A DNA stretch of 64,000 bases from Alcaligenes ammonioxydans (GTDB taxonomy: Bacteria; Pseudomonadota; Gammaproteobacteria; Burkholderiales; Burkholderiaceae_B), in contig NZ_CP049362.1 in NCBI RefSeq assembly GCF_019343455.1, positions 1,178,001 to 1,242,000 on the forward strand, read 5' to 3'. Shown one piece after another: positions 1 to 9,330 of the stretch; the first letter of the stretch is position 1; the number at the start of each line of letters is the position of its first letter. Below the pieces are notes generated by a model. It was not told where the DNA came from. It worked only from the letters and a program-made list of their open reading frames with translations, and ran no database searches. The position numbers and the translations under genes were made by a program.

Positions 1-1
1 C

Positions 2-715
2 AAGCCGATGGCCGCTGCGCAACAAAAAGCTCTGGAGTTGGCGGCTGCAGCCGTGGAGCTGATTCACGCCTATTCTTTGGTACACGATGATTTGCCTTGC
101 ATGGACGATGACAAGCTGCGTCGCGGCCGTCCGACCACGCATGTGCAGTTTGACGAAGCCTGCGCCATGCTGGCTGGCGATGCTTTGCAGCCCTTGGCCT
201 TCGAGCTGTTGGCGCAAATGCCAATTGCGCCCGCTCTCATCGTGCAGGCGATCACCCAGTTGGCTCAGGCTGCGGGCAGTGCCGGTATGGCGGGCGGTCA
301 GGCCATTGACTGCGATAGTGTGGGTATTGCCCTGGATCGCGATCAACTGCAGGAAATGCACAGCATGAAGACCGGTGCCATGCTGCAGGCCAGTGTATTG
401 CTGGGCGGTATTGTGGCAGGCGCCTCGTCTACCGTGCGCAATGGCCTGGAGGAATATGCCCAGGCTGTGGGTCTGGCTTTTCAGGTTGTGGACGACATTT
501 TGGATGTCACCGCGGATACGGAGACCTTGGGCAAGACGGCGGGCAAGGATGCCGCTGATAACAAGCCCACCTATGTGTCCATTCTGGGTATGGAAGGATC
601 GCGAGAGTTGCTGGGGGCGCTCAATGAGCAGGCCCAACTGGCGTTGCGACCTTTGGGGCCTGCCGCGACACGCCTGACGCAATTGGCCGATTACATCGTG
701 GGCCGCGATCATTAG
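2..715 (+). CDS. ispA: Farnesyl diphosphate synthase (polyprenyl synthetase), 5' end outside the window
   Basis: This enzyme condenses dimethylallyl diphosphate with two isopentenyl diphosphates to make farnesyl diphosphate in the cytoplasm. The frame is open at the window edge, and about 60-70 N-terminal residues expected for IspA are missing, so the Met at position 8 is internal. Counting from that Met, the first aspartate-rich motif DDLPCMDDD is at residues 27-35, followed by the RRGRPTTH allylic-substrate segment. The second motif DDILD is at 162-166, followed by the usual LGKTAGKD and NKPTY segments. dxs follows 115 nt downstream on the same strand, which is the common ispA-dxs arrangement. 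Farnesyl diphosphate is also the substrate of the hpnCDE genes at 17-20 kb. Assignment is secure; only the start is unknown. Confidence 0.95.
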   Translation, partial: KPMAAAQQKALELAAAAVELIHAYSLVHDDLPCMDDDKLRRGRPTTHVQFDEACAMLAGDALQPLAFELLAQMPIAPALIVQAITQLAQAAGSAGMAGGQAIDCDSVGIALDRDQLQEMHSMKTGAMLQASVLLGGIVAGASSTVRNGLEEYAQAVGLAFQVVDDILDVTADTETLGKTAGKDAADNKPTYVSILGMEGSRELLGALNEQAQLALRPLGPAATRLTQLADYIVGRDH

Positions 716-737
716 ACCGTTGCCGGTCTGTGTGACT

Positions 738-766
738 TTGGCACAGGCCGCGAAGCGTTTTACAAT
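738..766 (+). promoter_or_regulatory. Probable sigma70 promoter of dxs
   Basis: A TTGGCA -35 element (738-743) and a TACAAT -10 element (761-766) are separated by 17 bp. They lie in the ispA-dxs gap, about 65 bp before the dxs ATG. This suggests dxs can be transcribed independently of ispA. Prediction from sequence only. Confidence 0.6.
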
Positions 767-830
767 AGCCGATTGGCGATTGTTCTTGGACAGTCGTTTC
801 ACTTATTTGCCCGGATAGACGTCTTTTAGT

Positions 831-2696
831 ATGACAACCGTTTCCCTAGAGCAGATCCACTCTCCCGCCGACTTGCGCCAGCTTGATCAACGCGATCTTC
901 CCGAGCTGGCCCGTCAGTTGCGCGAGTTTGTTCTGCAGTCTGTATCCAAAACCGGTGGGCACTTGTCGTCCAATCTGGGCACGGTTGAATTGACCACGGC
1001 CTTGCACTATGTGTTTGAGACGCCGCACGACCGTATCGTGTGGGATGTGGGTCATCAGTCCTATCCGCACAAGATTCTGACTGGCCGGCGCGAACAAATG
1101 GCCGGCTTGCGTCAGCAAGATGGTATTTCGGGCTTTCCCAAGCGCTCCGAGTCCGAATACGACGATTTTGGCACCGCGCATTCCTCCACCTCCATCTCGG
1201 CGGTGCTGGGTATGGCCGTGGCCTCGCGCAATGCCGGTATCGAACGTCAGCATATCGCCGTGATCGGCGATGGAGCCATGACGGCCGGTATGGCCTTCGA
1301 GGCCCTGAACAATGCAGGCGTGACTCCCGATGTGAATGTGCTGGTGATCCTGAACGACAACGACATGTCGATCTCGCCACCCGTGGGTGCCCTGAATCAC
1401 TATTTGGCGCGCCTGATGTCGGGCCGTTTCTATGCCGCTGCCAAGAATGTAGGTCGTGCTGTTTTGCAGCATGTACCGCCCGTACTGGATCTGGCGCGCA
1501 AGTTTGAAGGCCATGCCAAGGGGATTCTGACGCCCGCTACCTTATTTGAAGAGCTGGGTTTCAATTATGTCGGTCCGATCGACGGCCATGATCTGGATGC
1601 CTTGGTCTCTACCCTGAGCAATCTGCGCGATCTGGGCGGCTTGCAGTTTTTGCACGTCGTCACCCGCAAAGGGCAGGGCTACAAGCTGGCAGAGGCTGAC
1701 CCTGTGCTCTATCACGGCCCTGGCAAATTTGATCCCTCCGTGGGTTTGGTCAAACCTGCCACCAAGCCGCGTCCGACCTTTACCCAGATTTTTGGTCAGT
1801 GGCTGTGTGACATGGCCAGACACGACCAACGCTTGTACGGTATCACCCCCGCCATGCGTGAGGGCAGTGGGATGGTGGAGTTCGAGCAGCAGTTTCCACG
1901 CCGGTATTTCGATGTGGGCATTGCCGAGCAGCACGCTGTCACCTTTGCGGCCGGGTTGGCCTGTGAGGGGCAAAAACCCGTTGTGGCTATTTATTCGACC
2001 TTTCTGCAGCGTGGCTACGATCAGTTGATTCACGATGTGGCCTTGCAGAATCTAGACGTGACCTTTGCGTTGGATCGTGCCGGAATCGTGGGGGCCGACG
2101 GGGCGACCCACGCGGGCAATTACGACATCGCTTTTTTGCGTTGCATTCCGAACATGGTCGTTGCCACGCCGTCGGATGAAAATGAAACTCGCTTGCTGTT
2201 GACCTGTTGCTACCAGCATCCCGGGCCCAGCTCGGTGCGTTATCCGCGGGGTGCCGGCATTGGGGCGCCGGTCAGTCAGGAACTCAACACCGTGCCGCTG
2301 GGCAAGGCGAATTTGCGTCGTCAGGGCAAAAATCTGGCGATTCTGGCTTTTGGCCCAGTGTTGCACGAAGCCCTGAAAGCGGCCGAGGCACTGGATGCCA
2401 CCGTGGTGGATATGCGTTTTGTCAAACCCATGGACGAGGCCCTGCTGCAAGAGCTGGCGCAAAGCCATCAGGCTTTTGTCACAGTGGAAGAGGGGTGTCT
2501 GATGGGTGGCGCAGGCAGTGCCGTGCTGGAATTTATCAGCCGTGAAGCGCTGGTCATGCCCGTTTTGCAGCTGGCTTACCCCGACGAGTTCATCGATCAC
2601 GGCGACCAAAAGAAAATTGCTCAGGATTTGGGTCTGGATGCGGTTGGCATCGAACGCTCCATTCGTGCGCGTTTCTCAAGTCTGCTCGAGGAATGA
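831..2696 (+). CDS. dxs: 1-deoxy-D-xylulose-5-phosphate synthase
   Basis: Dxs condenses pyruvate and glyceraldehyde 3-phosphate, with thiamine diphosphate, in the first step of the MEP isoprenoid pathway. The protein has 621 residues, the normal length. The thiamine-diphosphate-binding motif GDGAMTAG is at residues 146-153, with NDNDMSISP from about 175. The transketolase pyrimidine domain carries GIAEQHAV with the catalytic Glu at about 366, and a transketolase C-terminal domain follows. The ATG start is supported by the promoter at 738-766. It lies directly after ispA, so both ends of short-chain isoprenoid synthesis are encoded together. Nothing appears damaged. Confidence 0.98.
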   Translation: MTTVSLEQIHSPADLRQLDQRDLPELARQLREFVLQSVSKTGGHLSSNLGTVELTTALHYVFETPHDRIVWDVGHQSYPHKILTGRREQMAGLRQQDGISGFPKRSESEYDDFGTAHSSTSISAVLGMAVASRNAGIERQHIAVIGDGAMTAGMAFEALNNAGVTPDVNVLVILNDNDMSISPPVGALNHYLARLMSGRFYAAAKNVGRAVLQHVPPVLDLARKFEGHAKGILTPATLFEELGFNYVGPIDGHDLDALVSTLSNLRDLGGLQFLHVVTRKGQGYKLAEADPVLYHGPGKFDPSVGLVKPATKPRPTFTQIFGQWLCDMARHDQRLYGITPAMREGSGMVEFEQQFPRRYFDVGIAEQHAVTFAAGLACEGQKPVVAIYSTFLQRGYDQLIHDVALQNLDVTFALDRAGIVGADGATHAGNYDIAFLRCIPNMVVATPSDENETRLLLTCCYQHPGPSSVRYPRGAGIGAPVSQELNTVPLGKANLRRQGKNLAILAFGPVLHEALKAAEALDATVVDMRFVKPMDEALLQELAQSHQAFVTVEEGCLMGGAGSAVLEFISREALVMPVLQLAYPDEFIDHGDQKKIAQDLGLDAVGIERSIRARFSSLLEE

Positions 2697-2753
2697 GGCA
2701 ATTTCTGCACAGTTTAGGGTTTAAATACCCCAATATGCGCGTTCTTGTTAAGG

Positions 2754-2776
2754 TTATCGAAGCTCGCTTGCGATAA
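2754..2776 (+). other. Hairpin between dxs and folE2
   Basis: TTATCGAAGC and GCTTGCGATAA form a ten-base-pair stem with one bulged G and a two-base loop. It has no T tract, so it is not a classical terminator. It could be an mRNA stability or attenuation element in the folE2 leader. Function unknown. Confidence 0.35.
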
Positions 2777-2845
2777 GCGTAAGATAATCATCAATTATTC
2801 TTTTTATTTACAGTGGCGGCTCTGCCGTCGCTGAAGCTGATGGAT

Positions 2846-3649
2846 ATGAATACAGTGTCGGAATCGCCCTTGGCCATGCCAGATGTGCAAAGCAGCATGG
2901 ATACACGCCGTGTTGCAATTCAGCGCGTGGGTGTGCGCGGGGTGCGGCATCCGATGATGCTGGATCTGCAGGGGCAGGCTGTGCCCACCGTGGCGCAATG
3001 GGAGTTGACGGTGGCTTTGCCGCCGGAAGAAAAAGGCACCCATATGTCGCGCTTTGTGGCCTTGCTGGAAGAGTATCGCCGTCAAGCCCTGACCCCAGCC
3101 GGTTTTGTACAGATGGCCCAGGCCATGCTGCCTTTGCTGAACGCCGGTCGTGGCGATATGACAGCGACTTTTCCCGTATTTCTTGAAAAAGTCGCGCCTG
3201 TCTCGGGAGTGGCCAGCCTGATGGATTACACCGTCAGCTGGACGGCACGTGTTGGCGTGGATGACCAGCCCGAGTTCGAGCTGTCCGTGCTGGTTCCCGT
3301 GACCAGTCTGTGCCCCTGCTCGAAAGCAATTTCCGAATACGGTGCGCATAATCAGCGCTCGCATGTGACCGTGCAAGCCGTTTTTTCCCATCCGGACGCT
3401 CTGGATCTGCCCGCCTTGATCCGGTCGGTGGAGGAGCAGGCTTCGTGTCAGCTTTGGGGCCTGTTAAAGCGCACTGATGAAAAATACGTGACCGAGTACG
3501 CCTACGACAATCCCAAATTTGTCGAAGATCTGGTTCGGGATGTGGCTGTCAGCGTGCGCAGTCTGCCCGGAGTGTTGCGTTATAGCATCGAAGCCGAGAA
3601 TTTCGAGTCGATTCATAATCACTCTGCCTACGCAAGCGTGCAGGGCTAA
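2846..3649 (+). CDS. folE2: GTP cyclohydrolase FolE2 (type IB)
   Basis: FolE2 converts GTP to 7,8-dihydroneopterin triphosphate, the entry to folate and queuosine precursors. It is the metal-flexible alternative to zinc-dependent FolE. The N-terminal segment [20 protein letters not shown] and the [19 protein letters not shown] region are typical; the Cys of CPCSK and the nearby His fit the metal site. The frame could begin at a GTG at 2813 or an ATG at 2840, but the ATG at 2846 (267 aa) fits the family length best. A hairpin lies upstream at 2754-2776, between dxs and this gene. FolE2 is zinc-regulated in some bacteria, but no clear Zur site is visible here. Confidence 0.93.
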   Translation: MNTVSESPLAMPDVQSSMDTRRVAIQRVGVRGVRHPMMLDLQGQAVPTVAQWELTVALPPEEKGTHMSRFVALLEEYRRQALTPAGFVQMAQAMLPLLNAGRGDMTATFPVFLEKVAPVSGVASLMDYTVSWTARVGVDDQPEFELSVLVPVTSLCPCSKAISEYGAHNQRSHVTVQAVFSHPDALDLPALIRSVEEQASCQLWGLLKRTDEKYVTEYAYDNPKFVEDLVRDVAVSVRSLPGVLRYSIEAENFESIHNHSAYASVQG

Positions 3650-3659
3650 GGCTTTTGGC

Positions 3660-3689
3660 TTGTCAGCCAGGCTTTTTTGGTGCTAGTAT
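3660..3689 (+). promoter_or_regulatory. Probable promoter of the rpsF operon
   Basis: TTGTCA (3660-3665) and TAGTAT (3684-3689) are spaced by 18 bp. A TG one base before the -10 (3681-3682) makes it an extended -10. It lies about 100 bp upstream of rpsF. Confidence 0.5.
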
Positions 3690-3792
3690 CTATGGTTTCT
3701 TGCTCGACCCGGATTGAATGGGCGGGCTGTCGCGCTTGGTGCCTGACTGTTTTAGCAGCGGGTAGTAGGCGATATCCACAAGGAGTTGTTCC

Positions 3793-4191
3793 ATGCGTCA
3801 CTACGAAGTAGTGTTCATTGTGCATCCCGATCAAAGCGAGCAAGTGCCCGCCATGATCGAGCGCTATTCGGCGATTGTTACTTCCGAAGGCGGTGCTATT
3901 CATCGTCTGGAAGACTGGGGCCGCCGTCAACTGGCTTACCCCATCCAGAAACTGGTCAAGGCTCACTACGTGTGCCTGAACATCGAATGCGGTCAGTCCA
4001 CCTTGGACGAGCTGGAGCATTCCTTCCGCTACAACGACGCCATCTTGCGTTACCTCGTCGCTGGCACGAAGAAAGCCCCTGAAGGCGCTTCGGTCATGAT
4101 GAAGTCCGTCGAACGCGAAGAAGCACGTAAAGCAAGCACCGAAGCCAGCGCTCCTGCAGCGGCTGACGCTGAAGCTCAAGCTGAAGAGTAA
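3793..4191 (+). CDS. rpsF: 30S ribosomal protein S6
   Basis: S6 binds 16S rRNA together with S18 in the platform of the small subunit. The 132-residue protein starts [19 protein letters not shown], the canonical S6 opening, and ends in an Ala/Glu-rich acidic tail as in other betaproteobacteria. An AAGGAG ribosome-binding site lies at 3780-3785. It is the first gene of rpsF-priB-rpsR-rplI. Confidence 0.98.
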   Translation: MRHYEVVFIVHPDQSEQVPAMIERYSAIVTSEGGAIHRLEDWGRRQLAYPIQKLVKAHYVCLNIECGQSTLDELEHSFRYNDAILRYLVAGTKKAPEGASVMMKSVEREEARKASTEASAPAAADAEAQAEE

Positions 4192-4204
4192 TAGCTCCGA
4201 CTGC

Positions 4205-4522
4205 GTGAACCAGTTCTCTCTTGCCGGCCAGCTTATCGACATCAAGCCTTTGCGTTATACGCCGGCTGGTGTCCCTGCTCTGGAATTGGTCCTGGAACAC
4301 GAATCTTCCGTAATGGAAGCCGGTCACTCCCGGCAAATCGCATTGACGATGCAGGTAGTGGCATTAGGCAATAACGCCTTGGGTCTGGCAGACACTCCTT
4401 TGGGAGCCCATTTGCAGCTACAAGGTTTTATAGCCCCGGCCCGTAAAGGTTCGACGCGTCTGGTGCTGCATGTACAGCAGTATCAGCGTCACTTTCCGGG
4501 ACAAGGCTCTGTTACGGTCTGA
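4205..4522 (+). CDS. priB: Primosomal replication protein N (PriB)
   Basis: PriB is a small single-stranded-DNA-binding OB-fold protein that works with PriA and DnaT in replication restart. The 105-residue product begins MNQFSLAGQLIDIKPLRYTP and reads through the OB fold with the expected spacing. The start is a GTG at 4205, only 13 nt after the rpsF stop, implying coupling to S6 translation. Its place between rpsF and rpsR is the conserved proteobacterial position and supports the call. Confidence 0.93.
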   Translation: MNQFSLAGQLIDIKPLRYTPAGVPALELVLEHESSVMEAGHSRQIALTMQVVALGNNALGLADTPLGAHLQLQGFIAPARKGSTRLVLHVQQYQRHFPGQGSVTV

Positions 4523-4611
4523 CTGGTCTGGCTCGATCGTCGCGAAGTGTTCAACACCTCGCTTCACACTGAATTCTCCCGGGTATAGCCCGGTTACTAA
4601 CGAGGCACAAA

Positions 4612-4884
4612 ATGGCTTTCCGTAGAGGCAAAGACAAAAAACGCAAATTTGCACAACAGAACCCACTGTTCAAGCGCCGCAAATTCTGCCGCTTCACCGT
4701 CGCTGGCGTTGAAGAAATTGATTACAAAGATCTGGACACCCTGCGTGATTTCATCCAGGAAAATGGCAAGATCATCCCTGCACGTTTGACGGGCACCAAA
4801 GCTCACTACCAGCGTCAGCTGGACACCGCCGTCAAGCGCGCTCGTTTCCTGGCTCTGTTGCCGTACACCGACAACCACAAATAA
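4612..4884 (+). CDS. rpsR: 30S ribosomal protein S18
   Basis: S18 is the binding partner of S6 on the 30S platform. The protein has 90 residues, with the conserved basic core [20 protein letters not shown] and [20 protein letters not shown]. The ATG at 4612 follows an ACGAGG ribosome-binding site. It is third in the operon, followed 18 nt later by rplI. Confidence 0.98.
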   Translation: MAFRRGKDKKRKFAQQNPLFKRRKFCRFTVAGVEEIDYKDLDTLRDFIQENGKIIPARLTGTKAHYQRQLDTAVKRARFLALLPYTDNHK

Positions 4885-4902
4885 TCCAGAGGAACCTTAG
4901 TC

Positions 4903-5358
4903 ATGCAAGTTATTTTGCTCGAAAAAGTCGCCAACCTGGGTAATCTGGGTGATGTCGTGCGCGTACGTGATGGTTACGCCCGTAACTTCCTGCTGCCACG
5001 TAAAGTTGCTCGCCGTGCAACGGCTGCTGCTTTGCAAGAGTTCGAAGCACGTCGTGCCGAACTGGAAAAGCTGCAGGCTGAAAAGCTGGCCGCTGCTCAG
5101 GCTCAGAACGAAAAGCTGAACGGTCAGACGTTCACGCTGGTTCAGAAAGCCGGTGTGGATGGTCGTCTGTTTGGTTCCGTGACCACCATGGATATCGCCA
5201 ATGCACTGAAAGCAGCAGGCTTTGAAGATCTGGTCAAGACCCAGGTTCGTTTGATCGACGGTCACCTGAAAGCTGTGGGCGAGTACCCTGTCCAGGTTGC
5301 TCTGCACCCTGACGTGATCGCTGAAATCAACGTTGTGGTTCAAGGCGACGTCGCCTAA
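4903..5358 (+). CDS. rplI: 50S ribosomal protein L9
   Basis: L9 binds the base of the L1 stalk on 23S rRNA and influences translation fidelity. The 151-residue protein has the canonical N-terminal domain [19 protein letters not shown] with [14 protein letters not shown] long Ala/Glu/Lys connecting helix follows (about residues 45-75), then the C-terminal domain. It is the last gene of the operon; a strong terminator follows at 5414. Confidence 0.98.
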   Translation: MQVILLEKVANLGNLGDVVRVRDGYARNFLLPRKVARRATAAALQEFEARRAELEKLQAEKLAAAQAQNEKLNGQTFTLVQKAGVDGRLFGSVTTMDIANALKAAGFEDLVKTQVRLIDGHLKAVGEYPVQVALHPDVIAEINVVVQGDVA

Positions 5359-5413
5359 GACTAGTGCGTTGACGCATGGTACATTCTTCTTTGGAGTGTA
5401 TCTGCCAAGCTAG

Positions 5414-5440
5414 AAAAAGCCGGTGCAAGCCGGCTTTTTT
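5414..5440 (+). terminator. Rho-independent terminator of the rpsF operon
   Basis: A ten-base-pair stem AAAAAGCCGG / CCGGCTTTTT encloses a six-base loop and ends in a T run, 55 nt after the rplI stop. Confidence 0.9.
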
Positions 5441-5631
5441 GTTTTCTCTCCAGCCTGCCCGGGCAATGCGATCGCGCCCGAGCCTGTTTGTACTGCCGCA
5501 TCCGGTCCTGTTGGCTCAGTGTCTTATTGAGTCTGACTGTTCTGACCCCAGATACATCTCCTGCTTAAGACCGCGCAACGCATTTTGCGGGCTGCGGCGT
5601 CGATTTTTTTCCTTGATTTGAAGGTATATGC

Positions 5632-7002
5632 ATGGAAAGCAAGTCAGCCAAATCCGATTCAACGCTGGATTACCTTCGGGTCCCGCCTCATTCAATCGAG
5701 GCGGAGCAGTCGGTGCTCGGTGGCTTGTTGCTCGATAATGCCGCGTTTGACCGGGTGGCCGACATTGTCACCGACGAGGATTTTTATCGTTTTGATCATA
5801 AGCTGATCTGGCAACACATTACCCGTTTGATCGGACTGGCCCGGCCTGCCGACGTCGTCACCGTATTTGAGTCTCTGTCCGTGGCGGGCAAGCAGGAGGA
5901 GGTGGGGGGGCTGGCCTATTTGAATGCCCTGGCGCATAACACGCCTTCGGCGGCCAACATTCGTCGGTATGCCGAGATCGTGCGTGAACGCTCCACGCTG
6001 CGCAAGCTGGTGACCGTGGCCGACGAGATATCCTCTGCTGCCTTCAATCCACAAGGTAAAGAAGCCCGTCAGATTTTGGATGAGGCCGAAACGCGGGTGT
6101 TTCAGATCGCCCAGGAAGGAGCGCGTGGTTCGCAGGGTTTTCTGGAAATTCAGCCCTTGCTCAGTCAGGTGGTGGAGCGCATTGACGAGCTGTACCACCG
6201 TGAGGGCGACTCGGAAGTGACGGGCGTGCCGACGGGTTTTGTCGACCTGGACAAGATGACCTCCGGTTTGCAGCCAGGGGACCTGGTGATTGTGGCCGGA
6301 CGTCCGTCCATGGGTAAAACCTCCTTTTCCATGAACATTGGCGAGCATGTGGCGATTGCTCAGGGCCTGCCCGTCGCCGTGTTCTCCATGGAAATGGGCG
6401 CGGTGCAGTTGGCCATGCGTATGGTGGGTTCGGTAGGGTTGCTGGACCAGCACCGCATGCGTACCGGCAAGTTGACGGCAGATGACTGGCCGCGCCTGAC
6501 GCATGCTGTTCAGCAAGTGCAGGAAGCCCAGATCTATATTGATGAAACCCCCGGCTTGTCGTCCATGGAGGTGCGGGCACGCGCACGGCGGCTGGCTCGT
6601 CAGTGTGGGCAGCTCGGCCTGATTATTATCGACTACCTGCAACTGATGTCCTCTAGTGGTGGTGAGAACCGGGCGACGGAAATTTCCGAGATCAGTCGTT
6701 CCTTGAAGGGTCTGGCTAAAGAGCTTAACTGTCCCTTGATTGCTTTGTCGCAGTTGAACCGCAGTCTGGAGCAACGTCCTAACAAACGCCCGGTGATGAG
6801 TGACTTGCGAGAATCAGGCGCTATTGAGCAGGATGCTGACTTGATCTTGTTTATTTACCGTGACGAGGTCTACAACCCAGACTCGCCCGATAAAGGCACG
6901 GCTGAAATCATTATCGGTAAGCAGCGTAACGGCCCGATTGGTTCGGTGCGCCTGACCTTTGCGGGAGCCAGTACGCGCTTTCTGGATTACATGCCTACAT
7001 GA
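5632..7002 (+). CDS. dnaB: Replicative DNA helicase
   Basis: DnaB is the hexameric 5'-3' helicase that unwinds DNA at the replication fork and interacts with primase. The 456-residue protein has the N-terminal DnaB domain starting at PPHSIEAEQSVLGGLL. The RecA-like ATPase domain has a Walker A GRPSMGKTS near residue 223 and a Walker B LIIIDYLQLM, followed by the SRSLKGLAKEL and SDLRESGAIEQDAD segments. No intein is present. The gap to rplI (273 nt) holds the terminator but no other gene. Gene order rplI-dnaB is common in proteobacteria, although alr, often next, lies 13 kb away here. Confidence 0.97.
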   Translation: MESKSAKSDSTLDYLRVPPHSIEAEQSVLGGLLLDNAAFDRVADIVTDEDFYRFDHKLIWQHITRLIGLARPADVVTVFESLSVAGKQEEVGGLAYLNALAHNTPSAANIRRYAEIVRERSTLRKLVTVADEISSAAFNPQGKEARQILDEAETRVFQIAQEGARGSQGFLEIQPLLSQVVERIDELYHREGDSEVTGVPTGFVDLDKMTSGLQPGDLVIVAGRPSMGKTSFSMNIGEHVAIAQGLPVAVFSMEMGAVQLAMRMVGSVGLLDQHRMRTGKLTADDWPRLTHAVQQVQEAQIYIDETPGLSSMEVRARARRLARQCGQLGLIIIDYLQLMSSSGGENRATEISEISRSLKGLAKELNCPLIALSQLNRSLEQRPNKRPVMSDLRESGAIEQDADLILFIYRDEVYNPDSPDKGTAEIIIGKQRNGPIGSVRLTFAGASTRFLDYMPT

Positions 7003-7073
7003 CGACGGGCGCCGCAGTGTGCAATGGGCTGCCCAAGTAGCGCTTTGTAGCGGATACGGAAGGAAAACAATAG

Positions 7074-7109
7074 GAGGGGCCTGTGCACATTGTCGGGCCC
7101 CTCTTTTTT
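7074..7109 (+). terminator. Rho-independent terminator of dnaB
   Basis: GAGGGGCC (7074-7081) pairs with GGCCCCTC (7096-7103), followed by six T residues. It lies 72 nt after dnaB. Confidence 0.85.
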
Positions 7110-7167
7110 ATCGTCTTGCCCGCCTGATTCCCGGCTCAGTCAATCGTTCCCAAGGGCCCTCGTCTTT

Positions 7168-8139
7168 TTAGTCTCCGCGGCCGGCCGCCAGTCGCTTGGC
7201 CAACCACGCACAGACCAGAAGCTGCCACTGGTGAAACAGCATGATGGGCAAGATGACAGGCCCCACCATGACGCTGGGGAAAATCACGTTGGCAATCGGG
7301 ATGCCGCTGCTCAGGCTTTTATTGGAACCGCACATCAGCAAGCTGACTCGGTCTTCAAAGGAAAAACCCAGCCAGCGTCCCAGATTCCAGGCCAGCACCT
7401 GCGCCAAGGTCAACAGAATGGCGTTGGACAGCACAATCAGTCCCAAGGCACTGAGCGGCGTAGAGGTCCAGAGTCCGCCTACTACAGCGCCTGAAAAAGC
7501 CGTATACACCACCAGCAGAATTGAGCCCTGATCCACGACTTTGAGCAGTTGCTGGCGTTTCATGACCCAGGCTCCGATCAAGGGGCGCAGCAGATGCCCG
7601 AAGACAAAGGGGAAAAACAGTTGCAGCATGATTTTTCCCACCGCCTCCAGGGATACCGTTGCCTGGGCACTGGTCGCTCCGGCCAACATGATGCCGACCA
7701 GCAGGGGAGTGATGAATACGCCAAGCAGCGTAGAGGCAGAGGCGCTGCAAATCGACACCGGCACATTCCCCCTAGCCATGGCGGTCAGAGCCACTGCAGA
7801 TTGCACGGTGCTGGGCAGGCAAGCCAGAAACAGAATCCCCAAGTACAGATTGTCGGTTAGCCAGGGGCGCAGCACGGCTGCCACGCCACTGCCCAGAACC
7901 GGGAAGAGCAAAAAGGTAACGGACAGAATCAGCAGGTGCAAACGCCAGTGGGACAGGCCGCCCCAGATAGCCTCGCGTGACAGGCGGGCGCCATGCAGAA
8001 AGAACAACAGTGCAATGGCAATCTGCGTGATGTGTTGAAACAGTGGCACGCCCCAGCCTTGGGCGGGCAGCAGACTGGCCAGTGCAACGGTAGCAAACAG
8101 TTTCAGCAAGAACGGGTCAATCGGTAAACGCTTGATCAT
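7168..8139 (-). CDS. Bile acid:sodium symporter (BASS/SBF-like) family transporter
   Basis: This 323-residue protein is almost wholly hydrophobic, with about nine to ten predicted membrane helices. It begins MIKRLPIDPFLLKLFATVAL and contains FFLHGARLS and the CGSNKSLSSGIPIANV segment typical of the YfeH/SBF-like branch (putative sodium-dependent anion transporters). The substrate cannot be read from the sequence. Its start overlaps the pdxA stop by four bases (ATGA), so the two genes are translationally coupled; the functional link to vitamin B6 synthesis is unclear. Family confident, substrate unknown. Confidence 0.85.
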   Translation of the reverse strand: MIKRLPIDPFLLKLFATVALASLLPAQGWGVPLFQHITQIAIALLFFLHGARLSREAIWGGLSHWRLHLLILSVTFLLFPVLGSGVAAVLRPWLTDNLYLGILFLACLPSTVQSAVALTAMARGNVPVSICSASASTLLGVFITPLLVGIMLAGATSAQATVSLEAVGKIMLQLFFPFVFGHLLRPLIGAWVMKRQQLLKVVDQGSILLVVYTAFSGAVVGGLWTSTPLSALGLIVLSNAILLTLAQVLAWNLGRWLGFSFEDRVSLLMCGSNKSLSSGIPIANVIFPSVMVGPVILPIMLFHQWQLLVCAWLAKRLAAGRGD

Positions 8140-9128
8140 GCCTGGTAAGCGCTCATGGAAAGGGCCATACGGTAGGCATAGCGCAGTGATGAGGCATCGG
8201 CCTTGCCTTGTCCGGCGATGTCGTACGCGGTTCCATGGTCCACGCTGGTGCGGATAAAGGGCAGGCCCACCGTCACGTTCACCCCTTCGTCCAGGCCCAG
8301 CAGCTTGATGGGAATCAGTCCCTGGTCATGATATTGGGCCACCACAATATCGAACGCCCCCTGACGGGCACGCATGAAAATCGTGTCACCGGGCCAGGGG
8401 CCGCTGGCTTGTATGCCTTCGGCGCAGGCTTGTTCAATAGCCGGGGTGATCTGTTCTATGTCTTCCAGGCCGAACTTTCCGCCTTCACCGGCGTGGGGGT
8501 TCAAACCGGCCACCGCCACGCGTGGCTTGGCGATCCCCGCTTGGGTGCAGGCCAGTTGTGCCAATCGTATGGTTTGCAGCACGCGCTCTTTCGTAATCAG
8601 GGAAGGGACGCGTGCCAGCGGTTCGTGAATGGTGACCAGAATGGAGCGCAAGTGCTCGTTGGCCAGCATCATGGCGTAGTGCTCTGTGTGACTGCGTTCG
8701 GCCAGAATTTCAGTATGCCCAGGGGCATCAATACCGCCTTTTTGCATGGCCAGCTTGTTGAGTGGTGCGGTGACAATAGCGCGTATCAGTCCGGCCTGGG
8801 CATCATCAATAGCGTGACACAAATACTCATACGCGCCGCGTCCGGCTTGGGCGCTGACCTGCCCATAAGGGAGATCAGCGGGCAGAGCCTGCCAACGGTT
8901 GAGAACGGCAATGACGCCAGCAGGAGGGCAAATCGCTTGCGTCATTTCCTGGACACGCCAGTGCGGGTCAGCGCCGATCACGGACAAGGCGCGGCGCAGG
9001 ACACCAGCATCGCCATAGACGACTGCCGGGTGGGGCAGACCCTCAACAATCAGACGGGCGATGATTTCCGGGCCTATGCCGGCAGCATCGCCCATGGTGA
9101 TCCCAATGGGTTGTTCGGTTCGGTTCAT
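8136..9128 (-). CDS. pdxA: 4-hydroxythreonine-4-phosphate dehydrogenase
   Basis: PdxA oxidises 4-phosphohydroxy-L-threonine to the unstable amino-ketone that PdxJ converts to pyridoxine 5'-phosphate. The 330-residue protein opens PIGITMGDAAGIGPEII. It has the metal-ligand histidines in APGHTEILAER, the AQYHDQGLIPIKLLG segment and the TSVDHGTAYDIAGQGKAD segment, so the active site is complete. It is the first gene of a two-gene minus-strand unit with the BASS-like transporter. A pair of repeats and the phoH terminator lie upstream (9141-9311). Confidence 0.96.
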   Translation of the reverse strand: MNRTEQPIGITMGDAAGIGPEIIARLIVEGLPHPAVVYGDAGVLRRALSVIGADPHWRVQEMTQAICPPAGVIAVLNRWQALPADLPYGQVSAQAGRGAYEYLCHAIDDAQAGLIRAIVTAPLNKLAMQKGGIDAPGHTEILAERSHTEHYAMMLANEHLRSILVTIHEPLARVPSLITKERVLQTIRLAQLACTQAGIAKPRVAVAGLNPHAGEGGKFGLEDIEQITPAIEQACAEGIQASGPWPGDTIFMRARQGAFDIVVAQYHDQGLIPIKLLGLDEGVNVTVGLPFIRTSVDHGTAYDIAGQGKADASSLRYAYRMALSMSAYQA

Positions 9129-9140
9129 GATAATGGCTAT

Positions 9141-9192
9141 AAAAAAACTTCTGCGCTACGCCTTTGGCTGGTTCCCCTGCGGGGAGCATTTT
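9141..9192. repeat. REP-like intergenic repeat, copy A
   Basis: The segment contains an A run, ACTTC, a CGCCTNTGGCT core and a C4-NNN-G4 dyad. It is an imperfect direct copy of 9213-9263. Such GC-rich palindromic units are frequent between genes of Burkholderiales. It sits between the pdxA start and the phoH terminator. Confidence 0.5.
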
Positions 9193-9212
9193 GCCGGGGG
9201 CTGGACTGACGG

Positions 9213-9263
9213 TAAAAACACTTCACGCCGCGCCTATGGCTTGCTGCCCCGAGGGAGCTGTTT
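9213..9263. repeat. REP-like intergenic repeat, copy B
   Basis: Second copy of the unit at 9141-9192 in the same orientation: the A run, CACTTC, CGCCTATGGCT, then CCCCGAGGGAGC. The 20 bases between the copies are not part of the shared unit. Confidence 0.5.
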
Positions 9264-9282
9264 ACCTTAGGGCAGCCTGGCT

Positions 9283-9311
9283 AAAAAAAAACCGGGTTCA
9301 TGACCCGGTTT
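9283..9311 (-). terminator. Rho-independent terminator of the PhoH-family gene
   Basis: AAACCGGGT and ACCCGGTTT form a nine-base-pair stem with a five-base loop. On the minus strand it is followed by a T run (9283-9288). It begins 20 nt beyond the stop of the gene at 9331. Confidence 0.85.
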
Positions 9312-9330
9312 GAGTGAGCAGGGATGCCGT

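Noticed and set aside
2783..2800. AT-rich sequence upstream of folE2 resembling a Fur or Zur box
   Set aside because: The two halves are only weakly symmetric; a motif scan against known Zur sites of Alcaligenaceae would be needed.
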